Below the pieces are notes generated by a model that worked only from the letters and a program-made list of their open reading frames with translations, ran no database searches and had not been told where the DNA came from. 64,000 nucleotides of DNA from Lachnospiraceae bacterium (GTDB taxonomy: Bacteria; Bacillota_A; Clostridia; Lachnospirales; Lachnospiraceae), in NCBI GenBank assembly GCA_009911175.1, contig QXWX01000012.1, positions 1-64,000 of the forward strand, written 5' to 3'. Positions 34,976-43,463 of this stretch are shown in pieces (the first letter of the stretch is position 1; each line of letters begins with the position of its first letter). The translations under genes and the position numbers were made by a program.

Positions 34976-36484
34976 ATGGGACAATATGTAATGGGAATCG
35001 ATAACGGCGGAACCAATACAAAATGTGTGATCTTTCATCTCCATGGGGAGGAGATTGCATCTGCGGGAGAGCGGGTTCCGGTATCGGAGCCTCATAAGGG
35101 ATGGGTAGAAAGAGACATGCAGACCATTTGGGAATGCAATGCCGGACTGATTCGAAAAGTGATCAAAAAGGCCGGAATTTCCGCAAAAGATATCGTGGGA
35201 ATAGGAATTACAGGATATGGGAACGGAATCTGCCTGGTAGATGCCGACGGCGAACCCGTGTATCCTGCCATCGTGTCCAGTGACAGCAGGGCAGGAGCGC
35301 TTTGCCAGAGACTGAGGGAGGAAGGCGTTGAGGGACAGATCTATCCCTTTACATATCAGGAATTCTGGGAGGCGCAGACTGCCGTTCTCATGGTGTGGAT
35401 GAAAGAAAATAAACCGGATGTATTGGATCAGGCGGCATCGGTTTTTTCCATAAAGGACTATATTCGAATGAAATTAACCGGAAGAAGATGCTATGAACTG
35501 ACGGAAGCTACCTGCAGCGGCCTTATGGACATCCACAGCAACACATTTGATGAAAGGATTTTTAAGGCATTGGGACTGGAAGCGTATCAATCCCTGATGC
35601 CGGAGCATACCGGCATTTTTGAAATTTCCGGGAGGGTAACGAAAGAAGCGGCGGCGGTTACCGGGTTGGTGGAAGGAACTCCGGTGGCAGGCTCCTGCTA
35701 TGATGTCAATGCGTGTGCGCTGGGGAGCGGGATTCTGGATGATGATACACTGTGTATGGTGGCGGGAACCTGGTCCATCAATGAAGTACTGACAAAGGAA
35801 CTGATCGAAGGCGCCAATTCCATTGCAAGATCCTTCCACCCGGATTATTTTATTATGGAAGAATCAAGCCCCACATCCGCAAGCAATTTCGAGTGGTTTG
35901 TGGAAAATTTTCTGGAAGCCGGCAGAACTGCTTCGGACAGGGCTGCGATTTATGAAGAGTGCAATCGGGCGGTTGACAGCGTCCGGCCGGAAGACAGTGA
36001 CGTGATCTTTATTCCCTACTTGTATGCGTCGTCCACCAATCCGGACGCGGAGGCGGCATTTTTCAATCTGAAAAGTGTGAATAAAAGAGAGCATATGCTT
36101 CGCGCGGTTTATGAAGGCGTGCTCTTTTCGGCTCTGCTGCATATCAAAAGGCTGAAAGCATGCGGGAGGACTTTTTCCAGAGTTAAATTATCCGGCGGGA
36201 TCGCAAGGTCAGAGGTGTGGGCCCAAATGGCTGCGGATATGCTGCAGATTCCGGTAGAGGTATCCGAAGCTTTGGAACCGGGTGCGCTGGGCGCTGCCAT
36301 GTGCGCCGCCATTGCGGCAGGAAAATATAAGGGACTCGAAGAGGCGTCGAAAGCGATGGTGAACATCAGGAAGGTTTACCGGCCGGATGGGGAAAGAAAA
36401 GAGATTTACCGTAAAAAGTACGAAAGATTTGAAAGAGCATTGAAGGCATTGGATTTCTTTTATGGCGGGGAGGGGGAGATATGA
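34976..36484 (+). CDS. FGGY-family sugar kinase (L-xylulokinase-like)
   Basis: This is a 502-residue carbohydrate kinase. GIDNGGTNTKCVIF (residues 7-20) is the N-terminal ATP-binding segment. GSCYDVNACALGSG (about 240-253) holds the expected catalytic Asp, and LSGGIARSEVWAQM (about 404-417) the C-terminal phosphate loop. The order kinase, 3-epimerase, aldolase/4-epimerase resembles the E. coli lyx/sgb genes, where LyxK phosphorylates L-xylulose. GAGGAGGAG precedes the ATG. The stop overlaps the next start (ATGA). The substrate assignment is inference. Confidence 0.75.
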   Translation: MGQYVMGIDNGGTNTKCVIFHLHGEEIASAGERVPVSEPHKGWVERDMQTIWECNAGLIRKVIKKAGISAKDIVGIGITGYGNGICLVDADGEPVYPAIVSSDSRAGALCQRLREEGVEGQIYPFTYQEFWEAQTAVLMVWMKENKPDVLDQAASVFSIKDYIRMKLTGRRCYELTEATCSGLMDIHSNTFDERIFKALGLEAYQSLMPEHTGIFEISGRVTKEAAAVTGLVEGTPVAGSCYDVNACALGSGILDDDTLCMVAGTWSINEVLTKELIEGANSIARSFHPDYFIMEESSPTSASNFEWFVENFLEAGRTASDRAAIYEECNRAVDSVRPEDSDVIFIPYLYASSTNPDAEAAFFNLKSVNKREHMLRAVYEGVLFSALLHIKRLKACGRTFSRVKLSGGIARSEVWAQMAADMLQIPVEVSEALEPGALGAAMCAAIAAGKYKGLEEASKAMVNIRKVYRPDGERKEIYRKKYERFERALKALDFFYGGEGEI

Positions 36485-37086
36485 TAAAGATCATTCCCTC
36501 TATTGCATCGGCGAATCTGCTGTGCGTAGGGGATGAGATCAAAAAGGCAGAGAAGTACGGCGCCGTCCATCTGGATATTGAGGATGGAAATTTCAGTCCG
36601 GATATTACATTTGGGATGGGATTGGTGGAGCAGCTTGCGAAAGTGACATCCTGTGAGATGGATGCGCACTTGATGGTAACAGATCCGCTGAAATATGTAG
36701 AACCGCTTATGAAATGCAAAGTCCGGAAGATCGCGATTCATCTGGAATCCACAGAATATCCGTCCCAATGTATTGAGCTGATCCATAGAAGACGTGGAAA
36801 AGCAGGGATCGCATTGAATTATAAGACGAGGGCGGATGACGCGATCCCCTATGCGACAATGATTGACTATGTGCTGCTGCAGACAGGGGAAGCTGGGGAT
36901 CCCAGGCTTGCATTCAAGCCGTATATCTATGCCAAGATCAGGCAGATGAAAAGGATTTTGGAAGGCACGTCCGCAGAGATCTGGACGGACGGCGGAATCA
37001 AAATGGAGATGCTTCAGGAACTGGAGGAGCTGGGGGTAGACGCGGCGATCATGGGAAGGGCGGTATTTTCCGCGGGGGAGGCCTGA
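36481..37086 (+). CDS. Ribulose-phosphate 3-epimerase family protein
   Basis: This is a 201-residue TIM barrel of the RPE/AlsE family. IIPSIASANLL (residues 4-14), HLDIEDGNFSPDITFG (about 34-49), DAHLMV (about 66-71) and WTDGGI (about 165-170) carry the metal-binding His and Asp and both catalytic Asp. The normal MDG is EDG here. It is slightly shorter than housekeeping RPE (about 215-220). As part of the pentulose operon it probably epimerises a dedicated ketose phosphate. It overlaps both neighbours by 1-4 bases. Confidence 0.75.
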   Translation: MIKIIPSIASANLLCVGDEIKKAEKYGAVHLDIEDGNFSPDITFGMGLVEQLAKVTSCEMDAHLMVTDPLKYVEPLMKCKVRKIAIHLESTEYPSQCIELIHRRRGKAGIALNYKTRADDAIPYATMIDYVLLQTGEAGDPRLAFKPYIYAKIRQMKRILEGTSAEIWTDGGIKMEMLQELEELGVDAAIMGRAVFSAGEA

Positions 37087-37904
37087 TGTCAGCATATCCG
37101 ATTGGAATCTATGAAAAGGCTTTGTATGTGAAGAAACTGGAATGGATGCTTGACGACGCTTCCAGGCTCGGATTTGATCTGTTCGAGATCAGTGTGGACG
37201 AGAGTGACATGCGTATGTCCCGTCTGGAGTGGAATAAAGATAAAAGGAACCGGGTGCTTCGGGCGGCTTCTCATGCCGGGATCCGGCTCTTTTCCATCTG
37301 CTTCAGCGGGCATCGAAAATATCCGATGGGGAGTGCGGATCCGGAGATTGAAAAAAGGGCAATGGTGATGATGAAGCAGGCGATCGGACTGGCATATGAC
37401 CTGGGGATTCCTGTGATCCAGATGGCCGGATATGACGTTTTTTATGAACCTCATACGGAGGATACGGCAAAGCGGTTTGACGAAAATTTACAGAAAAGTG
37501 TGGATATGGCAGCCGGGGCCGGAATTATGCTGTCTGTTGAAACCGTGGAAAAATATGTGACATCCGTTGCGAAGGCCATGGAGCTGGTCCGCTGGATTGA
37601 TTCCCCATGGCTGAGCGTATATCCGGATGTTGCCAACCTGTATATGACAGGATGCCGGGTACAGGAGGAACTTCGTAAAGGAAAAGGACATATAACGGCA
37701 GTCCATGTAAGGGAAGCGCCGGATGATGTGTATCTTCCATTCGGGCAGGGAAAGCTGGACTTTGACGGGATTTTTCAAGTCCTGAAAGAAATCCGGTTTC
37801 ATGGCCCACTGGTGGTAGAGCTTTGGAACCAGACGAACCCGGAATATGAAAACGTTCTTACGGAAGCGATTGCTTTTTTAAAAAGAGAGATGGAGAGGGA
37901 TTGA
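37086..37904 (+). CDS. L-ribulose/L-xylulose 5-phosphate 3-epimerase-like protein (UlaE type)
   Basis: This is a 272-residue xylose-isomerase-like TIM barrel. YPIGIYEKAL at the start and GFDLFEISVDESDMR (about residues 30-44) are typical of UlaE/SgbU proteins. The metal ligands are present: Glu in SVETVEK, Asp in YPDVANL, His in AVHVREAP and Glu in VVELWNQT. The reaction would be L-xylulose 5-phosphate to L-ribulose 5-phosphate. The start overlaps the previous stop (TGATG). It links the kinase to the aldolase-fold 4-epimerase. Confidence 0.82.
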   Translation: MSAYPIGIYEKALYVKKLEWMLDDASRLGFDLFEISVDESDMRMSRLEWNKDKRNRVLRAASHAGIRLFSICFSGHRKYPMGSADPEIEKRAMVMMKQAIGLAYDLGIPVIQMAGYDVFYEPHTEDTAKRFDENLQKSVDMAAGAGIMLSVETVEKYVTSVAKAMELVRWIDSPWLSVYPDVANLYMTGCRVQEELRKGKGHITAVHVREAPDDVYLPFGQGKLDFDGIFQVLKEIRFHGPLVVELWNQTNPEYENVLTEAIAFLKREMERD

Positions 37905-37906
37905 AG

Positions 37907-38542
37907 ATGTATGAAGAGGAAAAAAGGGAGATTATCCGGACTGCATTGGAAATGCTGCGGTACGGTTTGATCACATTGACAGGAGGAAATATCAGCGTGC
38001 GTCTTCCAGACGGAACGTTTTTAGCGACGCCCTCTGGAATGCTGTATGAGTCAATGGAGCCGGAAGATATCGTGCATATCCGTGCGGATAAAACAGTGAT
38101 AACAGGAAGGCGGCGGCCAACCTCAGACCTGGATGCGCTTCTATACATCTTCCGGGAAAAGCCGGAAGTAAATGCCGTGATCCATACTCACCAGCCTTAT
38201 GCGACGGCGGTAGGGCTGGTAGAGGAAAAACTGCCGGCCTGTACGACAGGGATCGCGGATACGGCACAGGGGGATGTCCCGGTCACCCCGTTTACCATAT
38301 CTTCGGATGAGGGGATGGGGATCCAGGCCGTTGCCTGCTGCGGAAAGAGCCAGGCTGTCATTCTTGGGAATCACGGAGTGATCGGATTTGGAAAGACCTT
38401 GTTTGAAGCTCTGGAAACCGTGGTTTATCTGGAGGAAGGGGCAAAAACTTATCTGGCGGCGCGGGCTGTCGGAAGCGTGAAGCTGCTAACAGAAGAACAG
38501 ATCCGGATGGAAAGTATGGATTACGGCAATTACGGGCAGTGA
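37907..38542 (+). CDS. Class II aldolase/adducin family protein (FucA/AraD-like)
   Basis: This is a 211-residue class II aldolase-fold protein. LTGGNISVRLPDG (about residues 25-37), ATPSGMLYE (about 41-49), the zinc motif HTHQPYATAVG (about 91-101) and LGNHGVIGFG (about 149) are present. The family comprises L-fuculose-phosphate aldolase and L-ribulose-5-phosphate 4-epimerase, which differ in few residues. In this operon, either cleavage of a ketose 1-phosphate or 4-epimerisation fits. I start at ATG 37907 after GGAGAGGG; a TTG six bases earlier is possible. Confidence 0.82.
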   Translation: MYEEEKREIIRTALEMLRYGLITLTGGNISVRLPDGTFLATPSGMLYESMEPEDIVHIRADKTVITGRRRPTSDLDALLYIFREKPEVNAVIHTHQPYATAVGLVEEKLPACTTGIADTAQGDVPVTPFTISSDEGMGIQAVACCGKSQAVILGNHGVIGFGKTLFEALETVVYLEEGAKTYLAARAVGSVKLLTEEQIRMESMDYGNYGQ

Positions 38543-38558
38543 GAGAGGAGAGAACACG

Positions 38559-40106
38559 ATGGAAAAAAAATATTTTATGGGTATTGATATAGGAACCAAC
38601 GAGAGCAAGGGAGTTTTGATTGACGGGGAATGTCGGATCATACAGACCGCATCTGCGTCTCATGGTTTGGAAAATCCAAAGCCAGGATATTTTGAGCACG
38701 ATGCGGAAGCGGTATGGTGGGGAGACTTTTGCAGGATTTCAAAAGAGTTGATCCGGAAATCCGGCATTGCAAAGGAGGAGATCAAAGGGGTCGGAGCCAG
38801 TGCCCTCAGTGCGGATGTGGTGCCGGTGGATGAAAACTGCAGGCCGCTTCGGAAGGCAATCCTGTATGGAATTGACGCGCGTGCCGTGAAAGAAATGGAA
38901 TCGATTACGGAATATTACGGGGAAGAACGGACCCGGCAGCTTCTGGGACACGAGCTGTGTTCCTCAGACTGTATGCCTAAGATTCTCTGGATCAAAAATA
39001 ACGAGCCGGAAATCTATGCAAAGACATACAAATTTCTGACTGCGTCCTCCTACCTGACCGCAAAGCTGACGGATCAATACGTCATCGACCGCTACCTTGC
39101 AATTTCCTCCTTTGGACCATGCTACAGACAGGATCTGTCCATCGACGAAGAACTGTCAAGGGAACTGTACTGCCGGGGAGACCAATTGGCCGAGGGACGT
39201 GAAACAGCCGAAACCGTCGGGTTTGTTACGGAGAAGGCGGCGGCGGAAACCGGGCTTGCGGCAGGAACGCCGGTTGTGACAGGGACGGATGACTCAGGTG
39301 CGGAAGCCATCAGTACCGGAGTACTGAAGCCGGGAGATCTGATGGTGCAGATCGGGTCTACCTGCTATATTATGTATTGCTCTGACAGACTGGTAGAAGA
39401 CAATCGGATCTGGTCGGAGGATTTTCTGATTCCGGGGACATTCTGTGTAGACGGGGGAACCAATGCGGCGGGCTCCCTTACAAAATGGATCCGTGATACG
39501 ATGTATTCCGATGTAAATGAAGCGGAAACAGGGGAAAATGCATATGCGATGATGGCAAAAAAAGCGGCTGGGATTCCAGCGGGATCAGATGGGATCATGG
39601 TACTTCCGTATTTTGCAGGTGAGCGAACTCCGATCAATGACTCTCAGGCAAGGGGAATGATTTTTGGGCCTCTGCTTCATCACACGAGAGACCACATCAA
39701 CCGTGCGGCTTTGGAAGGAGTCGGATATTCCATTGCGCAGCATATCGACATCATGGAAGAGCACGGGCTTGAGATCCGGAATTTCCTGTGTGCAGGCGGC
39801 GGAACCAAGAATCCGACCTGGCTTCAGATCATTGCGGATATCACGGGAAAAACCGTAAAAACGGCGGAAGTCACAATCGGCGCGTCTTACGGGGATGCCA
39901 TGATCGCAGCCATCGGCACGGGCCATATCAAAGACTACGGCGATCTGGAAAACTATATCAAGAGCGGACAGACCTTCATACCGGACGCGGAGACACATCG
40001 AGTATACCAGCCGCTGAAAAAGATATATGGGAAGCTGTATGAGGAGACAAAGGATACCATGCATATGTTATCGGAGCGGTATCAGGGGAACGATTTTGAA
40101 GAATAA
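38559..40106 (+). CDS. FGGY-family sugar kinase (second of the pentulose operon)
   Basis: This is a 515-residue carbohydrate kinase. GIDIGTNESKGVLID (residues 8-22) is the ATP-binding start, TGTDDSGAEAISTG (about 240) holds the catalytic Asp, and LCAGGGTKNPTWLQI (about 411-425) the C-terminal phosphate region. It is distinct from the kinase at 34976. GAGGAGAG precedes the ATG, 16 bases after the aldolase. Two FGGY kinases in one operon suggest two ketoses or polyols enter the same route. There is no carrier gene in the operon. Confidence 0.8.
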   Translation: MEKKYFMGIDIGTNESKGVLIDGECRIIQTASASHGLENPKPGYFEHDAEAVWWGDFCRISKELIRKSGIAKEEIKGVGASALSADVVPVDENCRPLRKAILYGIDARAVKEMESITEYYGEERTRQLLGHELCSSDCMPKILWIKNNEPEIYAKTYKFLTASSYLTAKLTDQYVIDRYLAISSFGPCYRQDLSIDEELSRELYCRGDQLAEGRETAETVGFVTEKAAAETGLAAGTPVVTGTDDSGAEAISTGVLKPGDLMVQIGSTCYIMYCSDRLVEDNRIWSEDFLIPGTFCVDGGTNAAGSLTKWIRDTMYSDVNEAETGENAYAMMAKKAAGIPAGSDGIMVLPYFAGERTPINDSQARGMIFGPLLHHTRDHINRAALEGVGYSIAQHIDIMEEHGLEIRNFLCAGGGTKNPTWLQIIADITGKTVKTAEVTIGASYGDAMIAAIGTGHIKDYGDLENYIKSGQTFIPDAETHRVYQPLKKIYGKLYEETKDTMHMLSERYQGNDFEE

Positions 40107-40161
40107 GCGGTTTGGCTTTTCTAACAGCCCATTTTCTATGAAAAAATTTCCACCTGTGCGG

Positions 40162-40192
40162 CAGGAGGCCCTAGAGAGCCTCCTGTCTTTCT
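40162..40192 (+). terminator. Terminator of the pentulose operon
   Basis: CAGGAGGC (40162-40169) pairs with GCCTCCTG (40178-40185), followed by TCTTTCTT. It lies between convergent genes and may serve both. Confidence 0.65.
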
Positions 40193-40211
40193 TGCGGATG
40201 CAGGAGATTAC

Positions 40212-41267
40212 CTATACAGAAAAGTCCCCGTCAAAAAATCCCGCATCTGTCGGATACACATAGCTGTCTCCAATCTCATGAAGCAGGACTACATTCAGAT
40301 GATTGTTCAGATTCTTCTTGTCGAATCCAATGGCTGCCGTCAGCTCGGGGAGCGCAACATTGCACGCACAGGGCAGCCCGTAAGCTTCCAGCACCTCCCG
40401 GATGGAGTCCCCGCGCCCGGCAGGAGTCAGCCCTTTTTCTTCGGCAAGCCGGGTGATCTGGTACATGCCGATGGCAACAGCCTCGCCGTGACTCTCCCGG
40501 CCATAGTGAAAATACTGTTCAATCGTATGGGCAAGGGTGTGTCCAAAATTCAGCAGCATCCGTTCTCCGGTATCAAACTGGTCCTTTTCTACGACCATCC
40601 GCTTGATATCTATACAGCGGCAGATAACAGACGCAAGCTCGCTCTTCAGGCTTTCAAAGGAGCGGTGCTTTTTCAGAGTCTCGAACAGGGAGGAATCCTT
40701 GATGCAGCCGTACTTGATCACCTCCCCCATGCCGTCGTGGATGAAACGCTCCGGCAGGGTGTCCAGCACATCCGGGTCGATGAGTACCAGCTTCGGATGA
40801 TAGAACGCACCCACCAGATTTTTCCCTTGGGGCAGATCCACGGCCGTCTTTCCGCCCACGGAGGAGTCCACCTGCGCCAGCAGGGAAGTAGGAATCTGCA
40901 CCAGCCTGACGCCCCGAAGAAATGTGGCCGCCGCAAATCCGGCAAGGTCGCCGATGACCCCGCCGCCCAGGGCAATGACCAGGTCGCTGCGGGAGATTTT
41001 CGCCTCCAGAAGGGCCGAATAGACCCGGGGCAGCGTCTGGAAGTTCTTGGTCTGCTCCCCGTGGGGAAGGATCAGGGTGTGGCACTCGAAGGAAGAGAGC
41101 ATGCCCTTCAGTGCTTCGCCGTATAGCGGATAGACCTGGTCATCGGAAATGATCATGACCCGCCGGCCGCTGAAAGCCTGGGAAATATAGCTTGCCGCAT
41201 GTTTTAAAATACCATTTTCAATATAGATCGGATAACTGTTTTCTTTTAGTTCCACTGTTAATTTCAT
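40212..41267 (-). CDS. aroB: 3-dehydroquinate synthase
   Basis: This is a 351-residue NAD-dependent enzyme that closes the ring of DAHP to 3-dehydroquinate, the second shikimate step. ALGGGVIGDLAGFAAATFLRG lies near residues 96-116, followed by PTSLLAQVDSSVGGK and the substrate motif GKNLVGAFYHP. The zinc ligands lie in GMGEVIKYG and in LNFGHTLAHTIE (about 240). I start at 41267; an ATG 12 bases earlier has its ribosome site too close. It stands alone, about 30 kb from aroE. Confidence 0.9.
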   Translation of the reverse strand: MKLTVELKENSYPIYIENGILKHAASYISQAFSGRRVMIISDDQVYPLYGEALKGMLSSFECHTLILPHGEQTKNFQTLPRVYSALLEAKISRSDLVIALGGGVIGDLAGFAAATFLRGVRLVQIPTSLLAQVDSSVGGKTAVDLPQGKNLVGAFYHPKLVLIDPDVLDTLPERFIHDGMGEVIKYGCIKDSSLFETLKKHRSFESLKSELASVICRCIDIKRMVVEKDQFDTGERMLLNFGHTLAHTIEQYFHYGRESHGEAVAIGMYQITRLAEEKGLTPAGRGDSIREVLEAYGLPCACNVALPELTAAIGFDKKNLNNHLNVVLLHEIGDSYVYPTDAGFFDGDFSV

Positions 41268-41383
41268 AAGTTTAATCATTCCTTTCCGTTCACTCAGGCA
41301 CATTTTTCACCGCTCATTACGCAATGCCCAACCAGTGGCCTGTGCGTCAGTACAATGAACCGTCTGCTCTTTTTTTCGTTACC

Positions 41384-41412
41384 ATCATATAGCATCCCTG
41401 ATAGATTGTCAA
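41384..41412 (-). promoter_or_regulatory. Predicted promoter of aroB
   Basis: On the minus strand TTGACA (41412-41407) and TATGAT (41389-41384) are 17 bases apart, giving a leader of about 110 bases. Confidence 0.65.
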
Positions 41413-41414
41413 AT

Positions 41415-41546
41415 GTTACTGGTCACACCTTGACCAGGCGTGCCCAGTAACTCGGGCCGTCATTTTAAATTGTCTGCGGCAATGGACGGCCTGGATACCA
41501 GCTTTTATGTGCATCCTCCTGACCAATCAGCGTGGTGATTGGTCAG
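41415..41546. repeat. Cluster of three palindromes between aroB and an unknown gene
   Basis: Three hairpins follow each other: GTTACTGG/CCAGTAAC (41415-41422 with 41444-41451, extended inward with mismatches); GGCCGTCATT with AATGGACGGCC (41455-41464 with 41481-41491, one bulge); and a perfect 11-bp stem CTGACCAATCA/TGATTGGTCAG (41519-41529 with 41536-41546). There is no T-run, so they are not simple terminators. A REP-like or MITE-like repeat or a structured RNA is possible. The rest of the 408-base gap 41268-41675 holds only promoters. Confidence 0.5.
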
Positions 41547-41585
41547 GGAGTGACATGTAACTGTCAAATCTGCTGATAAAATCTC

Positions 41586-41614
41586 TTGATTGATGCCCCG
41601 GAAAATGTTACACT
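41586..41614 (+). promoter_or_regulatory. Predicted promoter of the unknown gene at 41676
   Basis: TTGATT (41586-41591) and TACACT (41609-41614) are 17 bases apart, about 60 bases before the start codon. Confidence 0.45.
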
Positions 41615-41675
41615 GTCTGTTGAAAAAAATAACCATAGAATAAAAAGAACATAGCATAAAAGAAGGAGTACAAGA

Positions 41676-42230
41676 ATGGAAAAAAAGATAAAAAGATATG
41701 ATTTTGACAGGATCAGCGGCAGAATGGCGCAGAAATTCGGTTCGATCAAAAAGGGAGAGGAAGAGGAACATTCCATTTCTCTGTTCTGTATGGAGTCAAA
41801 TCTGTTAAAGCTTCACCGTGAAGAAGAAAAGAGAGATGGCAGGCGCACCGTTGAGGCGATCCATATCTGCCTTCTGACCATCGACGGCTACCTGAGAGAG
41901 ATCAATTACGATCTGGGCGCGTTTTTGTCAGAAGAAAATCAGGCATTGGCCCATGGCCTTCTGATGAGTTTCGATCCATTTACGAATCCGGAGATCAGGG
42001 AGGCTTTGGAGGGTAGTGATCTTGATTCCGGGGAAGCCATGGAGGCCTATTATGAGGAACCGGTCAAGTGTCTGCTGCGTCTGGAAAAATCCATCGAATT
42101 GTGGACGAAGGCAAGGGGGAATAACGGATATTTTCAATATATCGAAGACCTGATGGGAGATACCGTGAAAAAAGATACAAAAATGGAATTTGCGGTTCCT
42201 GCAGACATTGCCGGGACTCAGGAAATATAA
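41676..42230 (+). CDS. Uncharacterised 184-residue protein
   Basis: I do not recognise this protein. It is soluble, with charged and mostly helical-looking sequence, no signal peptide and no membrane segment. The N-terminus is basic (KKIKRYDFDRISGRM) and the middle is acidic. AGAAGGAG precedes the ATG, and a promoter and a downstream hairpin mark it as a single transcription unit. It lies between aroB and an XRE regulator gene, both on the other strand, so neighbours say little about its job. Confidence 0.7.
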   Translation: MEKKIKRYDFDRISGRMAQKFGSIKKGEEEEHSISLFCMESNLLKLHREEEKRDGRRTVEAIHICLLTIDGYLREINYDLGAFLSEENQALAHGLLMSFDPFTNPEIREALEGSDLDSGEAMEAYYEEPVKCLLRLEKSIELWTKARGNNGYFQYIEDLMGDTVKKDTKMEFAVPADIAGTQEI

Positions 42231-42280
42231 ACTGCCGTCCGGGCCGCGGATCTTGAAGAAAAATCTGCACGCCAAATAAT

Positions 42281-42311
42281 CCGGAAAACCTGCAGGCGGC
42301 AGGTTTCCCGG
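42281..42311. terminator. Hairpin between convergent genes
   Basis: AAACCTGC (42286-42293) pairs with GCAGGTTT (42299-42306), with CCGG flanks (42281-42284 with 42308-42311). It sits between the unknown gene and the XRE gene. Confidence 0.5.
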
Positions 42312-42337
42312 ATACAGGTATGTGCTTTCAGGATTGA

Positions 42338-42667
42338 TTATTTTACATGCTCCTCCTTTCCGTGGGACAGGCCTTTTGCGACATTGAATATAATTTCAAG
42401 CTGTTCATCATCCAGCGTATAAAGTATATTGATGATGTCGTTGATCTTGGCAGGATTTGGATTATCAGAGTTAAAAAAGTCTTTTGGAGTGATTTGAAAA
42501 TATTCACATATGTAAAAGAAAGCCTGCATAGATGGAAAGGTTTGCTTATTCTCAATGCGATTGATATAGCTTTCGTTCTGACCGATGGTAAGGCTCATTT
42601 CACGTGCAGACACACTCCTTTTCATTCGCAGTGAGGCCATCCGATCGGCAAAAAAATCTTCATACAT
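42338..42667 (-). CDS. XRE-family helix-turn-helix regulator
   Basis: This is a 109-residue DNA-binding protein. The helix-turn-helix spans about residues 8-62 (RMASLRMKRSVSAREMSLTIGQNESYINRIENKQ is split here by its helices; key parts are SAREMSLTIG and YINRIENK), then a short C-terminal helical tail. The ATG at 42667 has GAGGTG nine bases upstream; the GTG 12 bases earlier is part of that site. It is a single gene and its target is unknown. Confidence 0.8.
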   Translation of the reverse strand: MYEDFFADRMASLRMKRSVSAREMSLTIGQNESYINRIENKQTFPSMQAFFYICEYFQITPKDFFNSDNPNPAKINDIINILYTLDDEQLEIIFNVAKGLSHGKEEHVK

Positions 42668-42821
42668 CTTGTTTATCACCTCGTAAGCTATTGTATGTTA
42701 TTCTCGTCCCAAATATCAGATTTTAAAAATCATATTCGTATCTTCTTAAGATATTTTATATCATATCAGAATCAGGAGATACAGGATTTTTTCTGAGTTT
42801 ACGAGCTGATAAACAGAGGCT

Positions 42822-43463
42822 TTATTTTTCCTTGAGAAGAGCCAGTTCCCGATATATGGTAGGCACGCTGCAGCTGAGGACATCAGCGATACGGTGGACG
42901 GCGCCCTTTACTAAAAACAGTTTTTTCTCCTGAAGCAGGGAAAGGATCAAAATACGGTCATCCCTTGTAAAATGCTCTGGAATCCTTTCCTGATACAGGC
43001 TGTGGAGAACCTGATTGATCGTCTTTGTCACGTTGTCCTGAAAGGTCTCGCTGTTCGTATTTCCGTTTCCCTCCAGCCTGGCGCTGCTGCGGACAAGTCC
43101 GCCCAACAGAAGAGCCGTATCGCTGATCAGCTGAAAACAAGAGGTGTCCATATTGATACAGAGCATGCCGAACAGTGTGCTTTCGGATTTGATGAAATAA
43201 GTGGAAGATTTCAGCAGCTTTTGATCCGCCGTGTACCCGGAATAATTTGCAATAAAATCCCTGGATTTCCATTCTTCATTTTTGATCATCCGTTCCGCCA
43301 GATCTGTCATAGGCGCGCCGATACCGCGCCCGCTGATATGCCCGTTCGTGATTGCAACGATCTTCTGGATCCGGCAGTCTAAAAGAGCAACCTCGCAATG
43401 TTCCCCAAGTGCGGTTCCCAGAAATGGAACCAGAGTTTTGTAATAATGCATCATGTCATCCAT
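42822..43463 (-). CDS. YheO/DauR-type regulator (PAS-like domain plus HTH)
   Basis: This is a 213-residue protein with an N-terminal YheO-like PAS domain (residues about 5-115; YYKTLVPFLG at the start, IVAITNGHISGRGIGAP near 35-51) and a C-terminal helix-turn-helix (about 150-210, ending VLSCSVPTIYRELALL). DauR, a member, controls D-arginine use, and others control amino-acid or nucleobase catabolism. It overlaps the LysR gene by eight bases, so the two are one operon, divergent from the glycyl radical enzyme operon that they probably regulate. Confidence 0.82.
   Translation of the reverse strand: MDDMMHYYKTLVPFLGTALGEHCEVALLDCRIQKIVAITNGHISGRGIGAPMTDLAERMIKNEEWKSRDFIANYSGYTADQKLLKSSTYFIKSESTLFGMLCINMDTSCFQLISDTALLLGGLVRSSARLEGNGNTNSETFQDNVTKTINQVLHSLYQERIPEHFTRDDRILILSLLQEKKLFLVKGAVHRIADVLSCSVPTIYRELALLKEK

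Noticed and set aside
41268..41675. T-box or other known riboswitch before aroB or the 41676 gene
   Set aside because: I found no T-box core or other familiar aptamer sequence; only three plain palindromes.
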